Positions 9,703 through 18,154 of a stretch of DNA of 64,000 nt are shown one piece after another (within the stretch, counting starts at the first letter, position 1; every line of letters begins with the position of its first letter). The notes below the pieces were generated by a model. The model searched no databases and was not told the origin of the DNA. It worked only from the letters and a program-made list of their open reading frames with translations. The stretch comes from Acidobacteriota bacterium. GTDB lineage: Bacteria; Acidobacteriota; Terriglobia; Bryobacterales; Bryobacteraceae. Where the stretch lies: contig JACTMJ010000005.1 in the NCBI GenBank assembly GCA_014584705.1, positions 1 to 64,000 on the forward strand, given 5' to 3'. The position numbers and the translations under genes are program-made.

Positions 9703-10749
9703 ATGGCAACAAAACGGACGATTCGGTATCAGGATGCGGGCGTGAATATCGACGAGGCAAATCGCGCGGTATCGCGGATCAAGAAGCTGGCAAAGGCGAC
9801 CTTCAATGCCGCCGTCTGCACGGAAATCGGCAGTTTCGGAGCGGGATACCGTCTGGCAGGCGTGAAGAAACCGATCCTGATCACCTCGGCGGATGGCGTT
9901 GGCACCAAGCTGAAGGTGGCGATTCTCGCGAACCGCCACGATACCATCGGCGAAGATCTCGTAAACCATTGCGTCAACGATATCGCCGTTCAGGGTGCGG
10001 TGCCGCTCTACTTCCTGGACTACTTCGCCACCGGAAAACTGAGCGCGGACGTCACCGTGGAAGTCGTGAAAGGCCTGGCAAGGGGTTGCAAACGCAACGG
10101 ATGCGCCTTGATTGGCGGGGAGACCGCGGAGATGCCCGGCCTTTACAAAGACGGGGAATACGATATCGCCGGGTTTATTACCGGCGTGGTGGAAGAGCCG
10201 CAACTGATTACGGGCAAGACTATCGTTGCCGGAGATGTGCTGCTGGGGTTCCCTTCGAACGGCTTGCACACCAACGGGTACTCCCTAGCGCGGCGCTTGC
10301 TCTTCGATGTGGCGAAATACAAGGTGGATTCTCATGTGGACGAACTGAGTTCCACCGTGGGGGACGAATTGCTGAAGGTGCATCGAAGCTATCTGGAGCC
10401 CCTGCGCGTCTTGCATCGGAAGCGCTACCTGAAGGGCGCGGCCCATATCACCGGAGGCGGAATCACGGAGAATCTGCCGCGCATCCTGCCTCCGCGCTGC
10501 GCTGCGGCAATTGACACCGGGAGTTGGCGAGTTCCCCCCGTGTTTGAACTCCTGCGTACCATCGGAAACGTGCCGGAAGACGATTATCGGCGCACATTCA
10601 ATCTGGGAATCGGGATGATCGTCGCCATTTCCCGCCGCCACCTGGAGTCGGCGGTGGCCCTGTTGGCGGAAGTGAAGCAGAAGGCAATTGTCATCGGTGA
10701 AGTCACCGAAGGCCAAGGGGAGAACGCGAGGGTGGTCCGCTATCAATGA
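9703..10749 (+). CDS. purM: phosphoribosylformylglycinamidine cyclo-ligase (AIR synthetase)
   Basis: PurM closes the imidazole ring to form aminoimidazole ribotide. The 348-residue protein begins at the ATG at 9703 with AGGAG directly upstream, overlapping the tadA stop. Motifs are TSADGVGTKLK (nucleotide-binding loop), NHCVNDIAVQGA, LIGGETAEMPG and the C-terminal HITGGGITENLPRILP. It overlaps purN by four bases (ATGA), so the two are translationally coupled. Confidence 0.96.
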   Translation: MATKRTIRYQDAGVNIDEANRAVSRIKKLAKATFNAAVCTEIGSFGAGYRLAGVKKPILITSADGVGTKLKVAILANRHDTIGEDLVNHCVNDIAVQGAVPLYFLDYFATGKLSADVTVEVVKGLARGCKRNGCALIGGETAEMPGLYKDGEYDIAGFITGVVEEPQLITGKTIVAGDVLLGFPSNGLHTNGYSLARRLLFDVAKYKVDSHVDELSSTVGDELLKVHRSYLEPLRVLHRKRYLKGAAHITGGGITENLPRILPPRCAAAIDTGSWRVPPVFELLRTIGNVPEDDYRRTFNLGIGMIVAISRRHLESAVALLAEVKQKAIVIGEVTEGQGENARVVRYQ

Positions 10750-11366
10750 AGCGCCTGGGGATCTTGATTTCAGGGCGGGGCTCCAATTTCGAAGCCATCG
10801 CGAAGAATTGCGCCAGCGGGAAACTCGCCGCAAGCATCGCGGTGGTTATCTCCAACCGCGCGGATGCACAGGGCCTTAGAACCGCGAGGGAGATGGGGTT
10901 GGCTACGGTTCTGTTGCCGTCGAAAGGGCTGACCCGGGAAGAGCATGACCGGCAGGTGGTTGAGGCCCTCATCGCGGCCAAGGTGGACCTCATCGTGCTG
11001 GCCGGTTACATGAGAATCCTCACCGCGTGGTTCATTGAGCAGTTTCCCCAGCGTATCGTGAATATCCACCCGGCCCTGCTGCCCGCCTTCCCGGGCTTGG
11101 ATGCGCAACACCAGGCTTGGGAATACGGCGTGCGTTACTCGGGCTGCACGGTCCACTTTGTAGACGAAAAGATGGATTCCGGGCCTATCCTCGCGCAATC
11201 CATTGTTCCGGTCTTTGACTCCGATACCGCCGAAACCCTTTCCAACCGCATTCTGGCGGAAGAGCATCGCATTTATTCGGAAGCGATCGCGTTCGTGCTC
11301 AGCGGGCAATACCGTTTGGATGGCAGACGCGTGGTGCGATTGGCAAGTGCCCAGGACGGCAATTAG
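10746..11366 (+). CDS. purN: phosphoribosylglycinamide formyltransferase
   Basis: PurN transfers formyl from 10-formyl-THF to GAR. The 206-residue protein has the phosphate-binding ISGRGSNFEAI loop, LAGYMRIL, the catalytic NIHPALLPAFPG (Asn-His) and the HFVDEKMDSGPIL segment containing the catalytic Asp. It overlaps purM and ends the purine run. Confidence 0.95.
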   Translation: MKRLGILISGRGSNFEAIAKNCASGKLAASIAVVISNRADAQGLRTAREMGLATVLLPSKGLTREEHDRQVVEALIAAKVDLIVLAGYMRILTAWFIEQFPQRIVNIHPALLPAFPGLDAQHQAWEYGVRYSGCTVHFVDEKMDSGPILAQSIVPVFDSDTAETLSNRILAEEHRIYSEAIAFVLSGQYRLDGRRVVRLASAQDGN

Positions 11367-11570
11367 CGCGAACGCAAGCTCGTTGGCGGGTGGCTTCAGG
11401 CCCATTGGGAACCCGAAGGGCAGTTCCGGAGTCTCAATGATTGAATCTACCGGTTATCCCTGTTACGTTGAGAGGGAACAGGAGCTTAGCCGGTTCGACC
11501 GAGACGCGGTTGCCATTCTATCCGCGTTCGCCAAGATGGCAGGTTGCGGCACTGGAAGCGAATAGAAGGT

Positions 11571-12257
11571 ATGTCGGAATCCTTCGTGCAACTCGGACTC
11601 TCGACTCCGCCCTTCAAGGGGAGCGGAGACGCCGCCGAAGTATGGGCGAATGACGAGAAGGCGCTGATCGATGGCCTTAGGACCGCTCGGGAAGACGCAT
11701 ACGAAGAATTAATTCTGCGATATCAGCAGCCGGTCTATAACACGGTCTATCGCATGCTGAATGATCCGAACGATGCGAACGATGTTGTTCAGGATGTGTT
11801 CTTCAAGGTTTTTCGCCGGATTCACGCCTTCCGGGGCGAGAGCAGCCTCAAGACCTGGATCTACCGCATTGCGGTGAACGAAGCGTGTAACCGGCGAAGA
11901 TATTTTCAGCGCCATATCCGGCAGGAACTGGCTCTGGACGCGGGAAGCACGGAGGGCTGGAACCCGGAGGATACCCTTGCCGCGGAAGGACGTTCGCCTT
12001 TCGACGAGGTTCTGGGCCGCGAACAGCATGAATTGTTGCAGTATGCGTTGTCCCGCATCAATCCGGTTTACCGGGCGGCGGTGATCCTCCGGGACATTGA
12101 GGAACTCAGTTACGAAGAGATCGCGGATGTGCTTCAGATAGCACTCGGCACCGTGAAATCAAGAATTCTGCGGGGAAGAGAGGCATTACGAGCCGAGTAT
12201 CTCCAGGTGAGTGTGGAGAGTCCGGTGATGACGCTCTCTCCGCGGCATGCAGAGTGA
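11571..12257 (+). CDS. ECF-type RNA polymerase sigma factor
   Basis: A 228-residue sigma-70 family protein with region 2 (YEELILRYQQPVYNTVYRML, then DVVQDVFFKVFR and SLKTWIYRIAVNEACN) and region 4 (EELSYEEIADVLQIALGTVK) joined by a short linker; there is no region 3. The ATG at 11571 follows AGAAGG. It overlaps the next gene by four bases (GTGA), typical of a sigma/anti-sigma pair. The resemblance is to RpoE-like ECF factors; the stimulus is unknown. Confidence 0.9.
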   Translation: MSESFVQLGLSTPPFKGSGDAAEVWANDEKALIDGLRTAREDAYEELILRYQQPVYNTVYRMLNDPNDANDVVQDVFFKVFRRIHAFRGESSLKTWIYRIAVNEACNRRRYFQRHIRQELALDAGSTEGWNPEDTLAAEGRSPFDEVLGREQHELLQYALSRINPVYRAAVILRDIEELSYEEIADVLQIALGTVKSRILRGREALRAEYLQVSVESPVMTLSPRHAE

Positions 12258-12946
12258 GTGCAATGGGCAGTGATGTTCATTCGTGGCGGCGCTGGCTGGA
12301 AGCGTTCCGGCGGGGAGACCCGCGGAGCGGAAAGAGTGGCAGCGCAGATCGAGAAGAAAAGAACTTGTCCCCTGAACTGAATCATTTACGCAATCAACTC
12401 CGTGCCATGCCGCGGTTGCAGCCGACGAAGCAGCAATCGCTGCAACTGCGTATTCTGGCATCCAAGGAACGCGTGCGCGCTGCCCGTTTTGCGGATTGGC
12501 CATCCACCTTTCGCTATTTAAGCGGGAGGTTTTCCCTGCACCTTGAGAACGTAATGAAGCCGATTGCGGTGCCCGCGGTTGGTGGCTTGATGGTCGCCCT
12601 GGCGCTCTTCCTGCTGCTGTCGCCGGTCTACCCTTTGCGTACCGTAAATGCGGCTTCCTTCGACGTTCCTACTCGCCTTTCCACCACCGCGTCTGTGAAG
12701 ACTATGGCGGCGTACACATCGGTTGAGCGGCCAGTGACGCTGCTGGTGCAAGTGAACAATGAGGGGCGCGCGGTCGGTTACCTGATCGAAGAAGGCCAGG
12801 TTGCGATGCAGAACGAGGCCGTGCGGCGGCGGATCGAGCAGATCCTGCTGTTTACCGTATTCACGCCCGCCACCAACTTTGGCCTGCCCTGTGCCGGAGA
12901 AGTACGCATCTCCGTGGACCGCAACGTCGTTCTGGTCCAGGGCTAA
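12254..12946 (+). CDS. single-pass membrane protein, probable anti-sigma factor
   Basis: I do not recognise the family. The 230-residue protein has a charged N-terminal cytoplasmic half of about 110 residues, one membrane segment (VGGLMVALALFLLLSPVYPL) and a C-terminal extracytoplasmic domain. That domain (VTLLVQVNNEGRAVGYLIEE and CAGEVRISVDRNVVLVQG) recalls the small domain of TonB-like proteins. There is no HxxxCxxC zinc anti-sigma motif. The function is inferred only from four-base translational coupling to the sigma factor and from topology. The GTG at 12254 or the ATG at 12263 could be the start. Confidence 0.6.
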   Translation: MSAMGSDVHSWRRWLEAFRRGDPRSGKSGSADREEKNLSPELNHLRNQLRAMPRLQPTKQQSLQLRILASKERVRAARFADWPSTFRYLSGRFSLHLENVMKPIAVPAVGGLMVALALFLLLSPVYPLRTVNAASFDVPTRLSTTASVKTMAAYTSVERPVTLLVQVNNEGRAVGYLIEEGQVAMQNEAVRRRIEQILLFTVFTPATNFGLPCAGEVRISVDRNVVLVQG

Positions 12947-12992
12947 TCGTGTCATCGAGGCCTGCTTCCCCATCCCCAGGAGCGTTTCAACC

Positions 12993-13838
12993 GTGAGCCG
13001 GCAGAAATTGGGGCAGCACTTTCTGCGGTCCCAGCCGGTTCTTGATCGAATCGCGGCCTCGTTGGAGGCTACACCCGAAGATCTGGTCTTAGAGATCGGC
13101 CCGGGTAAGGGTGCGCTTACGAAAGTGCTGTTGGATCGTGGCCTGCGGGTGGAAGCGGTCGAACTTGATCCTGAACTGGTGGAGTACCTCCGCGGCCAAT
13201 GGCCGCCGGAGACCAGCAAGTTACGGGTGCATGAGGCCGACGTCCTGGAAGCGGATCTCGCCCAATGGGGGCCGGTATGGATTGCCGGGAATCTTCCGTA
13301 CTACATCACGTCACCGATCTTGCGAAGACTGTTCGCGCTTGGCGGTCAGATGCGTTCCGCGGTTCTGCTGATGCAACGCGAAGTGGCGGACCGCTTAGTG
13401 GCAACGCCGGGAAGCAGAGACTACGGCTTCCTTTCCGCGCTCACGCAGTGGCGTACGGTTCCCGAATTGCTTTTCCGCGTTCCACCCGGGGCCTTCCATG
13501 TACCTCCCAAAGTGGAAAGCGCCGTTGTGCGATTAAAGCCTGCGGCGGACTCGCTGACCGCTGTTGCTTCTGAGGAACGGGCCCTCTTCGAAGAGTTCCT
13601 CGGCTGGTGTTTCGCCCAGAAACGAAAGACCTTGCGAAACAATCTCCGCGCTCACGTATCCGGAGATTTCCTGTCGACACGCAGCGAAGCCAAGCTGCGC
13701 GCCGAACAGGTGGGGCTCTACGAGATGGGCGCCTTGTTTCGGGCCATCCAGGACACCGAGGGATGGAGCCGGGTACGCCGGGGAGGCATTGCCACGGCGA
13801 AACCGCCCGATGGCGCGAGAATCCCCGGGGAAAGCTGA
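12993..13838 (+). CDS. rsmA: 16S rRNA (adenine(1518)-N(6)/adenine(1519)-N(6)) dimethyltransferase
   Basis: RsmA (KsgA) dimethylates two adenines in the 3' hairpin of 16S rRNA. The 281-residue protein starts at a GTG (12993) with AGGAG ten bases upstream and reads SRQKLGQHFL, the family's N-terminal signature. SAM-binding motif I is EIGPGKGALT, the acidic residue closing motif II is in EAVELDPE, and the catalytic motif is NLPYYITSP. The open frame continues upstream to 12801, but that part has no family homology. Confidence 0.95.
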   Translation: MSRQKLGQHFLRSQPVLDRIAASLEATPEDLVLEIGPGKGALTKVLLDRGLRVEAVELDPELVEYLRGQWPPETSKLRVHEADVLEADLAQWGPVWIAGNLPYYITSPILRRLFALGGQMRSAVLLMQREVADRLVATPGSRDYGFLSALTQWRTVPELLFRVPPGAFHVPPKVESAVVRLKPAADSLTAVASEERALFEEFLGWCFAQKRKTLRNNLRAHVSGDFLSTRSEAKLRAEQVGLYEMGALFRAIQDTEGWSRVRRGGIATAKPPDGARIPGES

Positions 13839-13872
13839 GCGTCTGGCATCTCCGCCCCTGGACGGTATGCGG

Positions 13873-14313
13873 TCACGCCGGGCTCTTGATGGATTGGCGA
13901 TCGGGCGCAGACCGGGCGTTCGAATATCCGGCACGCTCGACGCGAAATAAGGGGGTTCGTTCGCCGAAGCCCTCGCCGCTCCGGTACATGCCCAGGAACT
14001 GTCTGAGCAAGCGATGCGGGCATTTCCCGATCCGATCCACGAGATACCTTCGCGCGACCGGGACTTCTTCAACCGTGTTCAGATACGCGCTCGTAACCAG
14101 GCCCATGCGCGCCGATTCGAAGGAACCAAGCGGCACCAGGATGGAATTGCAGTCTACCATCGGATCCGGCGTAATCGGAACGACGGATACGAAGGAATCG
14201 GGCGCGCGGCTTTCCCGCATCGTGAGTACGGGGCGCAACCGCATCCGCAGTTCCTCTCCAATTGGAACCGAGATCAGAAGGATGTCTCCGCGTTCACAGG
14301 TGATCGTAGACAT
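13873..14313 (-). CDS. PemK/MazF-like protein, putative toxin
   Basis: The 146-residue product starts with STITCERGDILLISVPIG and RLRPVLTM. This fits the PemK/MazF opening pattern RGDI-LV-P plus R-RPVLV, and the following SVVPITPDP and DRIGKCP fit the later strands. It may be an endoribonuclease toxin. The ATG at 14313 is preceded by GGAGGAG at ideal spacing. It overlaps the end of the upstream gene by 20 bases. The C-terminal 35 residues (after MYRSGE) have no family counterpart. The similarity is modest. Confidence 0.5.
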   Translation of the reverse strand: MSTITCERGDILLISVPIGEELRMRLRPVLTMRESRAPDSFVSVVPITPDPMVDCNSILVPLGSFESARMGLVTSAYLNTVEEVPVARRYLVDRIGKCPHRLLRQFLGMYRSGEGFGERTPLFRVERAGYSNARSAPDRQSIKSPA

Positions 14314-14824
14314 TCCACTCCTCCTTGCGCCAAAACGGCATCGCCGCAGCCAAAGTCTGTTGGAGTCCCCGCTTCTCGTCCTCGCTAATGAGGTTCTCCA
14401 GGTTTGACGGTCGGAGGCCGCCGGTCTCGTCATGAAGCCGAAGACGGGCAATCACCGAAAGCGTGAGCTGATGGAGGATGAAGATTTCCTGAAAGCAGGG
14501 AACAAGAGATCGGCGAACGACGCCTACTTTCGATTCAAATGGGACCGCCTGCTTCAATGCGGCGAGGCGCTCAAGCAGAGATTCAAACGTGGCCAGAGCC
14601 GCGGAGCGGGCCAACTCCGGCATTTCAAAAACGCCGGGACTTAGCAGAATGGAATGGAGTTCCGCCGACGCCTGATGAAGCTTCTCCAGGCGGCCATTGC
14701 TCCGCCAGAAGGCGATCTGGGTTCCCAAGGCGGTCGCTACCTGTAGGAAGCGTGCCAGGGAATCGAGCGCTTCGGGAAGCACGACCGTCGGCTGCGAGTT
14801 CGCACACTGGTCTTGATGCTGCAT
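14294..14824 (-). CDS. hypothetical protein coupled to the PemK/MazF-like gene
   Basis: I do not recognise this 176-residue protein. It looks largely alpha-helical with several Leu/Ala-rich helices (ALDSLARFLQVATALGTQI, LATFESLLERLAALKQAV) and no signal peptide or membrane segment. The ATG at 14824 has GAGGG about eight bases upstream. It precedes and overlaps the PemK/MazF-like gene, the position usually held by an antitoxin, but it is about twice the size of ordinary MazE-type antitoxins and has no visible DNA-binding motif. Confidence 0.45.
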   Translation of the reverse strand: MQHQDQCANSQPTVVLPEALDSLARFLQVATALGTQIAFWRSNGRLEKLHQASAELHSILLSPGVFEMPELARSAALATFESLLERLAALKQAVPFESKVGVVRRSLVPCFQEIFILHQLTLSVIARLRLHDETGGLRPSNLENLISEDEKRGLQQTLAAAMPFWRKEEWNVYDHL

Positions 14825-14976
14825 GCAATGGCCCTCGAACTTCCCGCGGGCTCCAGTCTTTGGTCTGGTTCCGTGGCTTCAACGGAAACCCGTGCTCCTG
14901 GCCTATATCGGTGCAAGTTGCAAGAATCTTTAGAGGCCGCCCGCAGTCCAACCGATTGGGGCGTCTCTTTCTCGAT

Positions 14977-15597
14977 ATGCAAGGTCTTCGAAAACGCGGC
15001 CTGGCTTGGCTGATGGCCAAGGGCGCCGCCCGGTATGAACGAATGGTGGCTCCGCGCAAACGAACCCTGTTCCGTGGCGACCTTGGCGACACGATTGAGA
15101 TTGGTGCAGGCACCGGCCCGAATCTCCGCTATCTCGAAAAGCTGCGTTCGTACCGCGCCGTGGAACCGAATCCGTTCATGCATCCCTATCTGCGGGCCGA
15201 GATGGAAGCGCGGCATGTCGATGGAACGTTGCTTTCCATGCCCGCTGAAGCGGCGCTCGCCGAAATCCCGGAAGGCTCCGTCGACACCGTGATCAGCACC
15301 CTTGTCCTCTGCTCCGTGGACGATCCGAGTGCGCTGGTTGCGCGCATCGTGCGTGTCTTGCGCCCTGGAGGCCGCCTGCTTCTGCTGGAGCATGTGCGCG
15401 CGCATCCGGGTTCCGCGCTCGGCGCCTGCCAGCACTGCCTGGTTCCGGTCTTCCGCTTCCTGGGCGACGGATGCAGGCCGAACCGAAATACGCGATTGAC
15501 TATCGAATCGGGCGGCTTTCGCGAAGTCCGCCTGGATGAATTTGAGCTGCCCCTGGGGCCCATTTCCCCTCACCTCTGCGGATGGGCGTTGAAATAG
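14977..15597 (+). CDS. class I SAM-dependent methyltransferase
   Basis: The 206-residue protein has SAM motif I DTIEIGAGTGPNL, the acidic/phosphate region AVEPNPFMHP, motif IV DTVISTLVLCSVDDP and the post-motif VLRPGGRLLLLEHV. The pattern resembles small phospholipid- or thiol-methyltransferase-like proteins (METTL7/UbiE type), but the substrate is not predictable. The ATG at 14977 is chosen because upstream residues in the same frame are not family-like and overlap a minus-strand gene. Confidence 0.8.
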   Translation: MQGLRKRGLAWLMAKGAARYERMVAPRKRTLFRGDLGDTIEIGAGTGPNLRYLEKLRSYRAVEPNPFMHPYLRAEMEARHVDGTLLSMPAEAALAEIPEGSVDTVISTLVLCSVDDPSALVARIVRVLRPGGRLLLLEHVRAHPGSALGACQHCLVPVFRFLGDGCRPNRNTRLTIESGGFREVRLDEFELPLGPISPHLCGWALK

Positions 15598-15714
15598 ATT
15601 CTCCTCGAAGCGGGAATCGAATCGGGAGCCGGCGGACCGTCGCTCATCCGGGCAGCCGCGCCCCACGTGTTGTGCTGACCGAGGGGGAGAGGCCCTTCGG
15701 GAAGGGAATGAAAG

Positions 15715-15791
15715 TGGTGGGCGGTGAGGGACTTGAACCCCCGACTTCCTGCTTGTAAGGCAGGCGCTCTAACCAACTGAGCTAACCGCCC
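15715..15791 (-). tRNA. tRNA-Val (anticodon TAC)
   Basis: On the minus strand the acceptor stem begins GGGCGGT and ends ACCGCCC, with discriminator A and an encoded CCA. The D arm has AGCTCAGTTGGTTAGAGC. The anticodon stem-loop is CCTGC-CTTACAA-GCAGG with anticodon TAC. The T arm has GGGGG-TTCAAGT-CCCTC, where one pair is G-T. The 77 bases fold as a complete cloverleaf. Confidence 0.95.
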
Positions 15792-15909
15792 GCGCGTCTA
15801 CAGGATACCATTTGCGGCCGCTCCGCTCGAATCCGATCCAGATCCGGGCGTGGCGCGGACCGGCAAGCGCGTATCTGGATAGTGCAATCAGGAACGCATC
15901 GGGATTCCA

Positions 15910-15915
15910 TATAAT
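15910..15915 (+). promoter_or_regulatory. -10 element (TATAAT) of a possibly leaderless rhamnulokinase transcript
   Basis: A perfect TATAAT sits eight bases before the chosen ATG at 15924, so transcription would begin at or within two or three bases of the start codon. There is no Shine-Dalgarno between them. The -35 region is not recognisable. Confidence 0.45.
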
Positions 15916-15923
15916 TGTGTCCG

Positions 15924-17393
15924 ATGAAACGATTTCTGGCGTTCGATCTCGGTGCGGAAAGTGGGCGGGGCATTCTCGGGATTCTCTCGGGCCGGAACCT
16001 CTCGCTGCGAGAGATTCATCGCTTTGCCAACACGCCCGTGCATCTGCCGCAAGGTCTGTATTGGGACAGCTTCCGGCTCTTTCACGAAATCGAGCAGGGG
16101 ATTCGGCGAATAGGCAAGGAGGGCGTCGCGCTCGACGGGATCGGGGTGGATACCTGGGGCGTGGATTTCGGGCTTCTGGGCAGTGACGGATCCCTCATTG
16201 AAAACCCGCGCTGCTACCGGGATGCGAGGACGAACGGGATTCTGGAAGCCGCCTTCGCGCGGATGCCAAAAGAGGAAATTTACGCTCGAACCGGAATTCA
16301 GTTCCTCCAGTTCAACACGCTGTTCCAATTGTTCGCTATGCAGCGGAGCAACGCATCGTCGTTGCCGGCGGCCCATTCCCTGTTGATGATGCCCGATCTG
16401 CTGAATTACTGGCTCTGCGGCAAGGCCGCCTCCGAAATCACCATCGCCAGTACGTCCCAGATTCTCGATCCCAGGTCCGCGGAGTGGGATCGAGGATTGC
16501 TCGAATCGTTCGGATTGTCTTCCTCCATCCTGCGGAACCTCGTGGCCCCGGGTGCGCGCTTGGGTTCCTTGCTTCCCCATCTGGCGGAGGCAGCCCGCGT
16601 CAGCGCCCAGACGCCCGTCTACGCCACGGCCGGCCACGATACCGCCTGCGCCGTGGCGGCGGTGCCGGCCACTGGCCGCGACGGCTGGTGCTACATCAGC
16701 TCCGGCACCTGGTCCTTACTTGGAGCGGAGATGGATGCGCCGGTAATGAATGCCGGCGCCCTTGCTCACGGCTTCACCAACGAGATGGGGGCCGACGGAA
16801 GAATCCGCTTTCTCAAGAACATCATGGGCTTGTGGCTGCTGCAGGAATGCCGCCGCGCGTGGGCGCATGACGGCGCCGAATACAGCTATGAGGAACTGGT
16901 GAGCGCCGCCAGAGATGCGCAACCGTTTCTCGCCGTGGTTGACCCCGACGCATTCCTTGCCCCGGGGGGAATGCCCGACAAGATTCGCAAGTATTGCACC
17001 GATTCCGGACAACGGGTTCCGGAAGGTCCCGGGCAGATTAGCCGGGTCATCCTTGAAAGCCTTGCGGTCTGTTACCGAAAAGTTCTTGAGGACCTCGAAG
17101 CGACGCTGGGCCGCCGCATGAACGTCGTGCACATCGTGGGTGGCGGCTCGCAAAACGCACTGCTGAATCAGTTCGTCGCGGATGCAACGGGGAGGCTTGT
17201 GGTGGCCGGTCCGGCGGAAGCGACGGCGATCGGAAATGTGCTCGTGCAGGCGATGGGCAGCGGGGAGCTGGCAAATCTCGAATCCGCCCGCGAAGTAGTG
17301 AGGAATTCTTTCGAGGTGCGGCGCTTTGAGCCGGAAAATTCCGCCAGTTGGGAGGCTGTGTACGGCCGGTTCCTGGACCTGACGTCCCGGTAG
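15924..17393 (+). CDS. rhaB: rhamnulokinase
   Basis: The 489-residue FGGY-family kinase has the N-terminal phosphate loop FLAFDLGAESGRG, GIGVDTWGVDFGLL, the sugar-binding region with CYRDART, the C-terminal ATPase motif GHDTACAV and IVGGGSQNALLNQ. The pattern, including DLGAESGR rather than DIGTTS, is typical of rhamnulokinases, which phosphorylate L-rhamnulose at O1. No rhaA or rhaD lies adjacent, so it stands alone here. Fuculokinase-like activity cannot be excluded. Confidence 0.88.
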   Translation: MKRFLAFDLGAESGRGILGILSGRNLSLREIHRFANTPVHLPQGLYWDSFRLFHEIEQGIRRIGKEGVALDGIGVDTWGVDFGLLGSDGSLIENPRCYRDARTNGILEAAFARMPKEEIYARTGIQFLQFNTLFQLFAMQRSNASSLPAAHSLLMMPDLLNYWLCGKAASEITIASTSQILDPRSAEWDRGLLESFGLSSSILRNLVAPGARLGSLLPHLAEAARVSAQTPVYATAGHDTACAVAAVPATGRDGWCYISSGTWSLLGAEMDAPVMNAGALAHGFTNEMGADGRIRFLKNIMGLWLLQECRRAWAHDGAEYSYEELVSAARDAQPFLAVVDPDAFLAPGGMPDKIRKYCTDSGQRVPEGPGQISRVILESLAVCYRKVLEDLEATLGRRMNVVHIVGGGSQNALLNQFVADATGRLVVAGPAEATAIGNVLVQAMGSGELANLESAREVVRNSFEVRRFEPENSASWEAVYGRFLDLTSR

Positions 17394-17421
17394 AGTGAAA
17401 GAGAGTTGGAACAACGAACAA

Positions 17422-17453
17422 GGACACCCGGCGCACATTCGCGTCGGGTGTCC
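17422..17453. terminator. hairpin between convergent rhaB and clpP
   Basis: GGACACCCG (17422-17430) pairs with CGGGTGTCC (17445-17453), and four inner pairs extend the stem around a six-base loop. It sits between two stop codons of convergent genes and could serve both. There is no U-tract, so Rho-independent action is uncertain. Confidence 0.5.
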
Positions 17454-17479
17454 GATAGCTGAGGGGACGGATCGCCTTC

Positions 17480-18094
17480 TTACCGGGGCAGCGCCGTGCC
17501 TTCGCGCGAAACGATGACCCGGTCGATCATACCGTAGGCCTGGGCCTGGTCGGCTTCCATGATGTAGTCACGATCCACGTCCTGGGCGATCTTCTCCACC
17601 GGTTGCCCGGTCGCCTGGGCCAATTCCTGATTGAGGATCTCGCGCATCCGCAGGATTTCCTTGGCGTAGATGTCAATGTCCGCCGCTTGTCCCGCCAGGC
17701 CGCTCATGGATGGCTGGTGGATCAGGATGCGTGAGTGTGGCAGGCTGTAGCGTTTCCCCTTGGTGCCCGCGGCCAGGAGTACCGCTCCCATGGATGCCGC
17801 TTGTCCCACGCAGATCGTCACGATATCCGGCTCGACAAATCGCATCGTGTCGAGAATAGCGAGGCCGGCCGTGATGCTGCCGCCGGGAGAATTGATGTAA
17901 AGCGAAATATCCCGCTGCGGATCTTCAGCCGCCAGAAACAGCATCTGGGCGATGATCAGATTCGCAACCTGATCGTCAATCGGAGTCCCCAGGAAAATGA
18001 TGTTTTCCTTGAGGAGACGGGAGTAAATATCGTACGCCCGTTCCCCGCGGGAACTCTGCTCGACCACCATTGGGACGAGTACGGAACTGCTCAT
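17480..18094 (-). CDS. clpP: ATP-dependent Clp protease proteolytic subunit
   Basis: ClpP is the tetradecameric serine protease fed by ClpX or ClpA. The 204-residue protein has the nucleophile Ser101 in [11 protein letters not shown], His126 in ILIHQPS, the acidic residue in the DVDRDYIM segment and [10 protein letters not shown] forming the oxyanion region. It lies far from clpX (54.7 kb), unlike the common tig-clpP-clpX order. The next gene on this strand upstream is an Rrf2 regulator, 60 bases away. Confidence 0.96.
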   Translation of the reverse strand: MSSSVLVPMVVEQSSRGERAYDIYSRLLKENIIFLGTPIDDQVANLIIAQMLFLAAEDPQRDISLYINSPGGSITAGLAILDTMRFVEPDIVTICVGQAASMGAVLLAAGTKGKRYSLPHSRILIHQPSMSGLAGQAADIDIYAKEILRMREILNQELAQATGQPVEKIAQDVDRDYIMEADQAQAYGMIDRVIVSREGTALPR

Positions 18095-18154
18095 GCATAT
18101 ACCTCCTGCGACGTAGTGCCGCGGACTTCCCGCGGCGCATCGGCGCCGGGGTAC

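Noticed and set aside
14539..14976. In-frame N-terminal extension of the methyltransferase
   Set aside because: It has no family-like residues and overlaps the minus-strand gene with a better ribosome binding site, so I started the methyltransferase at 14977.
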